Shown: positions 1 through 5,907 of the stretch, piece after piece
Layout of the letters: every line of letters begins with the position of its first letter
How positions within the stretch are numbered: the first letter of the stretch is position 1
Notes under the pieces: generated by a model
Seen by the model: only the letters and a program-made list of their open reading frames with translations
Databases searched by the model: none
What the model was told of the DNA's origin: nothing
Position numbers and translations under genes: made by a program
Source of the DNA: Pseudomonadota bacterium
Lineage (GTDB): Bacteria > Bdellovibrionota_C > UBA2361 > OMII01
Assembly (NCBI GenBank): GCA_027486155.1
Contig: JAIXPR010000174.1
Coordinates: forward strand, 1-7,544
Length of the DNA: 7,544 nucleotides
Reading direction: 5' to 3'

Positions 1-294
1 ACAAAACCTGTGGAGACGAAGAAGGAGAAGGTCTCTGTCGTCAAGCGCCTTCCGAAGGGGTATTTCGCGCAGGTCGCGGCTCCCAAGACCAAGGGGGAGG
101 CCGAGGACCTTGCCCGGAGGCTCCGAAAGTCGGGCTTCCCAGTGGTAGTTGAGGATAACAGCACGGGTCGGTCTCCCTTCTATCGAGTCATGGTCGGACC
201 GGAGGACAATAAAGTTCAAGCAGATCGAATGCTTGGACAGCTGAAGCGTGAAAAGTACCTCGACGGAAAGATATTCGTACGTCAGGTGAAGTAA
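1..294 (+). CDS. SPOR-domain protein, C-terminal fragment (5' end outside window)
   Basis: The reading frame is open to the left edge, so this is most likely the tail of a longer protein; a GTG at 10 is the first start-like codon but has no upstream sequence to judge it by. The visible 97 residues carry a SPOR domain: a first beta strand with G-Y-F-A-Q-V, a helix rich in charged residues (GEAEDLARRLRKSGF), a strand (PVVVED), then the typical F-Y-R-V-M-V-G-P core, a second helix (KVQADRMLGQLKREK) and a closing strand ending I-F-V-R-Q-V-K. SPOR domains bind denuded glycan strands at the septum, usually at the periplasmic C-terminus of cell-division or lytic-transglycosylase proteins. What precedes the domain cannot be seen, so the full protein's role is unknown. 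The short basic lead-in (KKEKVSVVKRLPKG) looks like the end of a linker. Confidence 0.85.
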   Translation, partial: TKPVETKKEKVSVVKRLPKGYFAQVAAPKTKGEAEDLARRLRKSGFPVVVEDNSTGRSPFYRVMVGPEDNKVQADRMLGQLKREKYLDGKIFVRQVK

Positions 295-326
295 CCTCCC
301 TGGGCCGTCGATTTGTCTCTATTTTA

Positions 327-355
327 TTGAGTTCGCGTTTCGTATCTCCGATAGT
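327..355 (+). promoter_or_regulatory. Possible sigma70-type promoter upstream of the PP2C phosphatase gene
   Basis: TTGAGT (327-332) and GATAGT (350-355) are separated by 17 bases, and each matches four of six consensus positions. It lies in the only gap between the SPOR gene and the phosphatase gene. Such matches arise by chance and the organism's sigma factor preferences are unknown, so this is a weak prediction. Confidence 0.3.
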
Positions 356-438
356 TGGGGATAGGGAGCATGCGGGGTTAGGCTGACTAGATCTCGCATC
401 CCGTGGGGATCCTAGGGAAGCTAAAGCTCAATCTATTC

Positions 439-2427
439 ATGACTACTTCTGTACAACAGCGAGGCTTTGATCTTTCGTCGTTACGGTGTGCCGCCGGAAC
501 GGACGTCGGGATGCGACGTGAGGAGAACCAGGACTCCTTCGGCGTTGTGCGCCACGCCGTGTTTCAGGGGTTTTTTGTCGCTGATGGCATGGGAGGGGTC
601 AAGGGTGGGGCTATCGCCTCACGGCTTGCCATCTCAATTCTTGAGCAGGAGCTCCCCTCCTTCACCGGCGCGGACCTCACCACAGCCTCTCTCTCGTCGC
701 TTGTTGCGACCATTAACTCCAAAATATTTGAACAGGGAGCCGCCCAGCCTGAACTCGCTGGAATGGGCACGACACTCGTGGGATTGATGTTCACCCAGGA
801 GAGGATGCTCTTGGTCAATGTGGGTGACTCTCGCGCCTACCGGATTCGGGGTGATTCAATCTCGCAGATATCTGAGGATCACACCCTCGTTCGTGAGCTG
901 GTTCGCTCCGGCGCGATCTCCAGTAAGGAGGCGGATCATCATCCCGTTTCTCACATGTTGACCCGTTCTCTTGGCCCGTTGGCTGAGGTTGTGGTCGAGT
1001 GTCGTATGGAGAGTGAGGTCCCGCATGAAGGGGATATCTATGTCTTGTGTTCAGACGGGCTCTACAATTTCGTCAAGGACCACGAGATACTCGATGTAGT
1101 TCGCCAAAATCCACTCGATGACGCCAATCAGATCCTGATCAATCTCGCGAATCGACGAGGGGGCACCGACAACATTACGGTCCTTGTCGTTTCGGTCGGG
1201 GAAGGTGGTGGGCGGCGCCGTGGACACGACTATCGAAAGGCTTGGGGTGAGCCGGGTGGTGTGGTGAGTGACCATGCCCACGCGGTCGCCAAAGACCTTG
1301 ATCAACGGTCTCATGGAGTGGAGGCGCGGGATAGCGCAGCGCCCCCTGCGGCAGAGGTATCTCCGACCGTTGCTCCTCGAGTTGAGGAGCCAAAGGACTA
1401 TCACGCTGAGCGCGAGAGTCTCAAAGAGCGAAAACGACGCATTTATCAGCAAAGTCAAGGTGTCCCAGTGACCCTTATGCTCGGAGCGGCGGTTATCTTT
1501 GGGCTCGTCGTTGGGGATGTCGCGCGTCGATGGGGGGCCTTCCCTGATATTCTATCCCTGGGGGAGTCAGGTCCGTGGTCATCCCATTCTCGAGATCGGG
1601 AACCGGAGATGGTGACTAACTTTGAGGATTTAACCAAAGAGCTGGCGCTTACTCGTTCGCAGTCGAGGAGCCGGGAGGGACTCCCGGAGATCGCCCGACG
1701 TGTCGGGGGCCTCGATTCCGCTCCAGCTCGCTCCCGGGATGGAACGGTCCATCACAACGGCGCGTCTCTGAATCGCACCACCCTTGAGAGCGCGGCTACC
1801 AAGATGGAGGCCCAATTAACGATGCTTTCACAGTCGAGTACAGACGCGGCGGCGGCCTCCCTCCAACGAGCGCAGTCTCAACGTGATAGGTACACCGTGG
1901 ATCTTAAAGAGATAGAGGGGCAGATCGACATCGCGTCGCGTAAGCTCTCATTGTGGTTCGGCCGCAAAAAGAAGGCTGAGGCGGGCGGGGAGGAGCTCTT
2001 TCAGCCTGGGGGCGACATGGAGCGTGTGGGAGCGGTGTCAGAGCGTGTGAAGCGCAAGGCCGCGGAGTGGACAGAGGCCACATACCGTCTTCAAGCGAAG
2101 CAGGACGAATTTGAGCTTTATCCGTCGAACAACGAACTCCGAAAAGAGGTTGAAGAATTGGCGGAGGATCGGTCACGACTCCAAACGAAGCTACGGGAGG
2201 AGGTCGTGGTAGCTATTGACAGCGTACTAGCGGATACCTACCGTCAACTTGAGGATCTGAAGGCGCGCCGGGATATCGTGGCCGCCCAAGCCAACAACGC
2301 TCAGGAAGAGTTGGAATTTATTCAAACCGTGGCAAGTCCTGATGAAGCGGCTCGAGCGACCCTCCGAAAGCGTCTTGAGGGAGAGCTCGCTGATATCCGA
2401 GAGGCTCTTGCCGGGATGAAGGGCTAG
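439..2427 (+). CDS. Membrane-anchored PP2C-family (PPM) Ser/Thr protein phosphatase with extracytoplasmic coiled-coil domain
   Basis: Predicted metal-dependent phosphatase that removes phosphate from Ser/Thr residues, typically opposing Hanks-type kinases. Residues 16-252 (from ATG 439) form a full PP2C domain: R-EENQD (Asp32), DGMGG (49-53), GMGTT (108-112), GDSRAY (129-134), a D-H pair near 147, CSDGL (204-208) and GGTDNIT (Asp244). All the usual metal-binding acidic residues are present, so it should be active. A charged, Pro/Ala-containing linker (253-341) ends in a basic patch (KERKRR). One membrane helix follows (about 342-361), which places the phosphatase in the cytoplasm. The remaining 300 residues are outside, with a likely coiled coil from about 444 to 660. 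Most Stp/PrpC-type phosphatases are near 250 residues, so the tail is an addition. A GTG at 403 in the same frame would add 12 residues. I prefer ATG 439 because those extra codons use CTA three times, which is rare in this window. Neither start has a good ribosome-binding site. Confidence 0.9.
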   Translation: MTTSVQQRGFDLSSLRCAAGTDVGMRREENQDSFGVVRHAVFQGFFVADGMGGVKGGAIASRLAISILEQELPSFTGADLTTASLSSLVATINSKIFEQGAAQPELAGMGTTLVGLMFTQERMLLVNVGDSRAYRIRGDSISQISEDHTLVRELVRSGAISSKEADHHPVSHMLTRSLGPLAEVVVECRMESEVPHEGDIYVLCSDGLYNFVKDHEILDVVRQNPLDDANQILINLANRRGGTDNITVLVVSVGEGGGRRRGHDYRKAWGEPGGVVSDHAHAVAKDLDQRSHGVEARDSAAPPAAEVSPTVAPRVEEPKDYHAERESLKERKRRIYQQSQGVPVTLMLGAAVIFGLVVGDVARRWGAFPDILSLGESGPWSSHSRDREPEMVTNFEDLTKELALTRSQSRSREGLPEIARRVGGLDSAPARSRDGTVHHNGASLNRTTLESAATKMEAQLTMLSQSSTDAAAASLQRAQSQRDRYTVDLKEIEGQIDIASRKLSLWFGRKKKAEAGGEELFQPGGDMERVGAVSERVKRKAAEWTEATYRLQAKQDEFELYPSNNELRKEVEELAEDRSRLQTKLREEVVVAIDSVLADTYRQLEDLKARRDIVAAQANNAQEELEFIQTVASPDEAARATLRKRLEGELADIREALAGMKG

Positions 2428-2431
2428 GAGA

Positions 2432-2452
2432 ACCCTCGCGATAGCGAGTGGT
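2432..2452 (+). repeat. Short inverted repeat just after the phosphatase stop codon
   Basis: CTCGC (2435-2439) pairs with GCGAG (2444-2448) around the loop GATA, and the stem extends by ACC/GGT if T2449 is bulged. It starts five bases after the stop codon, where a terminator or 3'-end stabilising hairpin would sit. There is no T-run, so intrinsic termination is not supported. Confidence 0.4.
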
Positions 2453-2470
2453 CTCACGGTACCACTGCCT

Positions 2471-2557
2471 CCGTGAACGTGCTCGTAAACGTGAACGTGA
2501 ACGTACCCGGAACGAAAAACCTAACATATTCGGGTACGTTCACGAGCACGTGCACGG
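2471..2557. repeat. Long palindrome made of CG-led hexamers, with a 12-nt expansion in the left arm
   Basis: The left arm is a run of hexamers beginning with CG: CGTGAA, CGTGCT, CGTAAA, CGTGAA, CGTGAA, CGTACC (2472-2507). The right arm has the same period: CGGGTA, CGTTCA, CGAGCA, CGTGCA, CGGTCA (2531-2560). Left 2471-2490 matches the reverse complement of right 2538-2557 at 18 of 20 positions, and left 2503-2509 matches right 2531-2537 at all seven. What lies between on the left (2491-2502) is exactly two copies of GTGAAC. Without those 12 bases the arms would pair at 25 of 27 positions around a 21-nt loop (2510-2530). A different register gives a perfect 14-bp stem, 2496-2509 with 2531-2544. 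Function is unknown; it could be a member of a dispersed intergenic palindrome family, a protein-binding site or a transcript-processing hairpin. Confidence 0.75.
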
Positions 2558-2564
2558 TCACGTC

Positions 2565-2611
2565 GGGTTTCGGCTTACTTCCATAGGACGTAGATCGGAG
2601 CCGAAAAGCCC
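2565..2611. repeat. Inverted repeat in the purH leader (TTTCGGCT/AGCCGAAA)
   Basis: TTTCGGCT (2568-2575) pairs perfectly with AGCCGAAA (2599-2606), and GGG (2565-2567) can pair with CCC (2609-2611) if the two bases AG at 2607-2608 are bulged. The loop is 23 nt. It starts within a few bases of the larger palindrome and may form part of one folded leader. No T-run follows. Confidence 0.5.
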
Positions 2612-2642
2612 CATCATGTGCATACTCATACTGGAAAGGCAT

Positions 2643-2663
2643 GTAAGGTCGGGGTATCCTTAC
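2643..2663. repeat. Small inverted repeat 40 bp upstream of purH
   Basis: GTAAGG (2643-2648) pairs with CCTTAC (2658-2663) across a 9-nt loop. A six-base match is near what chance allows. It is recorded because it lies in the leader of purH and is the last stem before the ribosome-binding site. Confidence 0.3.
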
Positions 2664-2703
2664 GGCGCAGTTCCACACATTCGCTCGTACCTAGGATGGC
2701 CCC

Positions 2704-4290
2704 ATGAAAAAATGTGCTCTTTTGAGTGTCTCTGATCGAACCGGTCTCTCTGATATCGCTGCCGCGCTCAACACTGCTGGCTATACCCTCCTTGCCACAT
2801 CCGGTACGGGGAAGGCTCTCGATGAGGCGAAGCTTCCGTGGACCTCGGTTGAGTCATACACGGGCCTCGCTGAACTTCTTGATGGGCGGGTAAAGACGCT
2901 CCATCCCAAGATCCATGGTGGAATCTTGGCCCGAAGAGATCAGCCTCATCACCTCAAGCAGATGGAGGATGCTCAGATCGGACCGATCGATGTGGTGATT
3001 GTCAACCTGTATCCTTTTCTCAAATACGTCCAGAGCGAGAAGGCATCCAAGCCTGAGGAGATGACGGAGCTGGTGGATGTGGGTGGGCCAACGATGATCC
3101 GTGCCGCCGCCAAGAACCACGCCTTTGTGCTTCCGCTGATCGATCCGGCCGACTATCCCGAGGTGATAGCCGCTCTTTCCGCTAAGAGGGCAGGGGATCC
3201 TTTTCCACTTGAGATGCGCCGTCGCTTGGCGAGCAAGGTATTCGCTACGCTCTCACAGTATGATGGCGCTATCGCCTCATACTTCGGCGGTCTCGTCTCC
3301 GCCGGCGCGCCAAACGCCGAAACCGCCGAGCTTCCCGCTGAGTGTGACGTTACTCTCTCTAAGGTTGTTGACCTTCGATATGGCGAGAATCCTCACCAAC
3401 GAGCCGCATTCTATGAATCGAAGTCAAACGCGTTGCCACTATTCACGGGTCCGAAGTGGGAGCAGTTAGGGGGGAAGGAGTTGTCCTACAACAACATGCT
3501 TGACCTTGACGCAGGAATGCGACTCCTCTCCGATCTGCCAACTGAGCGTACAACGGTGGCGATCTTGAAGCATCTGAATCCGTGCGGCGTCGCGGTTGGC
3601 GCATCCGTTGTGGAAGCGATCGAGCGCGCTAAGGAGTGCGACCCTCGAAGCCATTTTGGCGGGGTCTTAGTATGCAATCGGCCGGTCGATAGGGCGGCCG
3701 CTGAGGAGATTCGTGGAGACTTCGCGGAGCTGGTACTCGCGCCTGATTTCATTGAGGGTGCGCTTGATGTTCTTCGCACGAGTAAGAACCTGCGAATCCT
3801 CAAGGTTGATGTTTCAACCCTCAAAGGTTTTGACCTTCGGACAGTAGCGGGCGGTGTGCTTGTGCAAGAGCCGGACATCGATCGCTCTCGGATTGCTCAC
3901 GCGACGCTCTCCTCGTCTCGGACTCCATCGGATGAGGAGCTCGCTGACCTTGAGTTGGCGTGGCGCATCGTTGGTCACGTGAAGTCGAACGCCATCGTGC
4001 TTGTTCGTGATGGGCTCCTCATCGGGGTAGGCGCTGGTCAGATGAGTCGAATCGACTCGGTCGAGCTCGCCATTCGCAAGGCTAAGACACACGGACATCT
4101 TCTTAACGGCGCGGTCGCCGCTTCGGATGCCTTCTTCCCATTCCCTGATTCTGTGGAGACCTTGGCGGAGGAAGGGATCACCTGTGTTGTGGCCCCCGCG
4201 GGCGCCCGACGGGACGATGATGTTAAATCGATAGCGAACGCCAAGAGCGTCTCTCTCTTCTTCGCGAGTGATAGGCATTTTAGACACTAG
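2704..4290 (+). CDS. purH: Bifunctional AICAR formyltransferase / IMP cyclohydrolase
   Basis: Carries out the last two steps of de novo purine synthesis in the cytoplasm: AICAR plus 10-formyl-THF gives FAICAR, which is cyclised to IMP. At 528 residues it is the normal family length and looks intact. The N-terminal MGS-like cyclohydrolase domain (about 1-200) shows LLSVSDRTGL (6-15), LDGRVKTLHPKIHGGILARRD (59-79) and GGPTMIRAAAKN (127-138). The formyltransferase part shows DLRYGENPHQ (223-232), SYNNMLDLDAG (261-271), the catalytic Lys-His in LKHLNPCG (288-295), HVKSNAIV (425-432), GAGQMSR (443-449), ASDAFFPF (473-480) and the C-terminal RHFRH. Small departures are SHFGG (316-320) where many bacteria have SAFGG, and APAGARRD near 497-504 where QPGGSIRD is common. 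The start at ATG 2704 is supported by AGGA (2693-2696) seven bases upstream. It heads a tight cluster with purD. Confidence 0.97.
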   Translation: MKKCALLSVSDRTGLSDIAAALNTAGYTLLATSGTGKALDEAKLPWTSVESYTGLAELLDGRVKTLHPKIHGGILARRDQPHHLKQMEDAQIGPIDVVIVNLYPFLKYVQSEKASKPEEMTELVDVGGPTMIRAAAKNHAFVLPLIDPADYPEVIAALSAKRAGDPFPLEMRRRLASKVFATLSQYDGAIASYFGGLVSAGAPNAETAELPAECDVTLSKVVDLRYGENPHQRAAFYESKSNALPLFTGPKWEQLGGKELSYNNMLDLDAGMRLLSDLPTERTTVAILKHLNPCGVAVGASVVEAIERAKECDPRSHFGGVLVCNRPVDRAAAEEIRGDFAELVLAPDFIEGALDVLRTSKNLRILKVDVSTLKGFDLRTVAGGVLVQEPDIDRSRIAHATLSSSRTPSDEELADLELAWRIVGHVKSNAIVLVRDGLLIGVGAGQMSRIDSVELAIRKAKTHGHLLNGAVAASDAFFPFPDSVETLAEEGITCVVAPAGARRDDDVKSIANAKSVSLFFASDRHFRH

Positions 4291-4297
4291 AGGTAGG
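4289..4297 (+). promoter_or_regulatory. Ribosome-binding site of purD overlapping the purH stop codon
   Basis: AGAGGTAGG starts inside the purH TAG stop and ends five bases before the purD ATG at 4303. This position fixes the purD start and suggests the two genes share one transcript with coupled translation. Confidence 0.6.
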
Positions 4298-4302
4298 CTC
4301 CT

Positions 4303-5568
4303 ATGAAAATTCTTGTGATTGGAAGTGGCGCTCGTGAGCACGCTCTTTGTTGGCGCCTGGCGATGTCGAGGGAGGTGTCGCAAGTGATCTGTGCCCCCGG
4401 TAATGCGGGGATCTCAACCTGCGCCGAGGTCGTTTCGGTCGCCGCAACAGAGGTTCACGATCTGCTTAAGCTCGCACAAGAGCGAGGAATCGATCTCACC
4501 GTTGTTGGTCCTGAGGTCGCCCTCGAGGCGGGGATCGTGGATCTCTTTCAGGCTAACGGGATGGCCATAGCTGGACCTAGCAAAGCGGCGGCGCTTCTTG
4601 AGAGCTCAAAAGCGTTCGCTAAAGAGGTTATGGTCGCCGCCGGTGTCCCCACCGCTTCATATGAGGTCTTCACCGGGCAGAAGGAACTTCGCGAATACTG
4701 TCGAGTCAAAGGGGCGCCGCTTGTTTTGAAAGCTGACGGCCTCGCGTCAGGTAAGGGTGTTTTCGTTGTCACTGATGCCAAGGATTTTGAGCCAGCTTTC
4801 GAGCAGCTATTCGGCCCGATCCGCGCCGAGCGAGTGGTCGCAGAGGAGTTCCTCGATGGTGTTGAGGTGAGTTGCATCTTCGCGTGCAACGGCACGGATC
4901 TCATGCCGCTCGCGCCAGCGCACGATTACAAGCGGCTTCGTGATGATGACGAGGGCCCGAACACGGGCGGGATGGGTTCTGTCTGTCCATCACCGCGAAT
5001 CTCCGGCGCTGAGTTAGAGTGGATTCAGGAGCGATGCGCCGCTCCTATCCTTACCGAGATGGCGAAGCGCGGCACCCCATTCTCTGGGTTCCTCTACGCG
5101 GGCTTGATGGTTCCGCAGGATGTCGCTCGCCGACCGGATGGTATTCGAGTTTTGGAGTACAACACCCGACTCGGAGATCCCGAATGTCAGGCTATCTTGG
5201 TTCGGCTGGCGAGTGAGCCAACTGAGCTCTTTCAATGGATCGCGGGAGTTCGGAAAGATAAACCCACCCTTGTGTGGCGCAAAGAGGTGAGCACCTGTGT
5301 CGTCGTGGCGTCAGATGGATATCCCGAAGGGGTCGCAAAGGGGGATGAGATCGTGGGGATAGATCTCGCCGCGCTCGTTCCTGACACGATCGTCTTTCAC
5401 GCGTCGACATCAGTCAATGAGAAGGGTCGTTTGGTATCGAACGGCGGTCGGACCTTGAGTGTTGTGGGATTAGGGGACGATGTTGAGTCCTCGCGGCGCG
5501 TCGCCTACAAGGCGGTTGACCTTATTCAATTACGTGGCCGCCGCGTTCGACGAGATATTGGGAGCTAG
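4303..5568 (+). CDS. purD: Phosphoribosylamine--glycine ligase (GAR synthetase)
   Basis: Joins phosphoribosylamine and glycine with ATP to make GAR, the second committed step of purine synthesis. It is a cytoplasmic ATP-grasp enzyme of 421 residues, the usual size. Visible motifs: N-terminal GSGAREHAL (7-15), APGNAGIS (31-38), GPEVALEAG (69-77), the lid and linker GPSKAAALLESSKAFAKEVM (91-110), the ATP-grasp signature LKADGLASGKGV (142-153), the APAHDYKRLRDDDEGPNTGGMG stretch (204-225) and the metal-binding EYNTRLGDPE (285-294). The last is a mild variant of the common EFNARFGDPE and keeps the acidic ligands and Asn. The C-terminal domain has VVVASDGYPEG (333-343). The gene starts 12 bp after purH, so co-transcription is very likely. 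It ends in a basic tail (RGRRVRRDIGS). The last codons contain the ribosome-binding site of the next gene. Confidence 0.97.
   Translation: MKILVIGSGAREHALCWRLAMSREVSQVICAPGNAGISTCAEVVSVAATEVHDLLKLAQERGIDLTVVGPEVALEAGIVDLFQANGMAIAGPSKAAALLESSKAFAKEVMVAAGVPTASYEVFTGQKELREYCRVKGAPLVLKADGLASGKGVFVVTDAKDFEPAFEQLFGPIRAERVVAEEFLDGVEVSCIFACNGTDLMPLAPAHDYKRLRDDDEGPNTGGMGSVCPSPRISGAELEWIQERCAAPILTEMAKRGTPFSGFLYAGLMVPQDVARRPDGIRVLEYNTRLGDPECQAILVRLASEPTELFQWIAGVRKDKPTLVWRKEVSTCVVVASDGYPEGVAKGDEIVGIDLAALVPDTIVFHASTSVNEKGRLVSNGGRTLSVVGLGDDVESSRRVAYKAVDLIQLRGRRVRRDIGS
5560..5564 (+). promoter_or_regulatory. Ribosome-binding site inside the end of purD for the small secreted protein
   Basis: GGGAG lies within the last codons of purD and is ten bases from the ATG at 5575. 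It supports that start and ties expression of the small protein to translation of purD. Confidence 0.5.
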
Positions 5569-5574
5569 CGCCAC

Positions 5575-5907
5575 ATGATAAAATTTCTTCTTGGGTTTCT
5601 CCTCGGAATGATCGGAGTGTTCGCCATTCAAGAGCGCTCCGAGGCGGCGGATGTAAAGATCGTCGATGCAGCGGGGCTGATCCGGGGGGTGCGGGTCGTA
5701 CGTGATTCCTCTCGGGTAACCGTATCGTTGGTGGATGCTACGGGCGCTCGGGGTGAGTGTGTCGCAACTAACCTCGATGGTATCGCCTCGGAGCGCCGAG
5801 AAGCTGTCTCTCCAAAGGGGGAGTGCGTGTTTAAGGGCCTCGCCGCTGGCACCTGGCAGATAACGGTTACGGGTGGAGTACGGTGGCGAGCGCATATCGA
5901 TGAATAG
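5575..5907 (+). CDS. Small predicted secreted protein with a carboxypeptidase-regulatory-like or Cna_B-like beta fold
   Basis: I do not recognise a named family. The 110-residue product starts with a clear signal peptide: K3, a hydrophobic stretch (about 4-18) and a possible cleavage site after S22-E23-A24. The mature part of about 86 residues alternates short hydrophobic strands with turns: VTVSLVDATG (48-57), ATNLDG, then GECVFKGLAAGTWQITVTGG (82-101). The pattern of strand, D-A-x-G turn, Cys/Val strand and L-x-x-G-x-W-x-I-x-V is like the small beta-sandwich domains found as carboxypeptidase-regulatory or prealbumin-like modules, usually outside the cell membrane. Two cysteines, C62 and C84, could form a disulfide in an oxidising compartment. 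It begins six bases after purD and its stop overlaps the start of the next gene, so it is probably in the same operon. The fold call is an inference from pattern alone. Confidence 0.75.
   Translation: MIKFLLGFLLGMIGVFAIQERSEAADVKIVDAAGLIRGVRVVRDSSRVTVSLVDATGARGECVATNLDGIASERREAVSPKGECVFKGLAAGTWQITVTGGVRWRAHIDE

Larger units (their letters stand above)
2428..2703. other. 276-bp non-coding leader region between the phosphatase gene and purH
   Basis: No credible gene lies here. The open frames that cross it read the CG-led hexamers as alternating Arg/Glu (plus) or Thr/Phe (minus) strings, which is repeat translation and not protein. The gap holds four separate inverted repeats, listed individually, and ends in a ribosome-binding site for purH. 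No hairpin is followed by a T-run, so I see no intrinsic terminator. The region is likely to contain the promoter and 5' leader of the purH transcript, but no convincing -35/-10 pair was found. Confidence 0.6.

Noticed and set aside
2496..2611. Intrinsic terminator between the phosphatase gene and purH
   Set aside because: Strong stems exist, but none is followed by a run of T on either strand at the proper place.
2428..2703. ZTP (pfl), purine or THF riboswitch controlling purH
   Set aside because: These would fit the gene context, but the conserved ZTP core (CCGCCUGGGC type) and the other known cores are not present in the gap.
2448..2735. Open frame of 95 codons across the purH leader, rich in Arg/Glu
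   Set aside because: The low-complexity part is a translation of the CG-led hexamer repeat, and the frame runs into the start of purH in a different frame. No ribosome-binding site or protein-like pattern.
3814..4383. 189-codon open frame on the minus strand
   Set aside because: It lies opposite the end of purH and the start of purD, both well supported, and shows no recognisable domain. It is an antisense shadow of the codon pattern.
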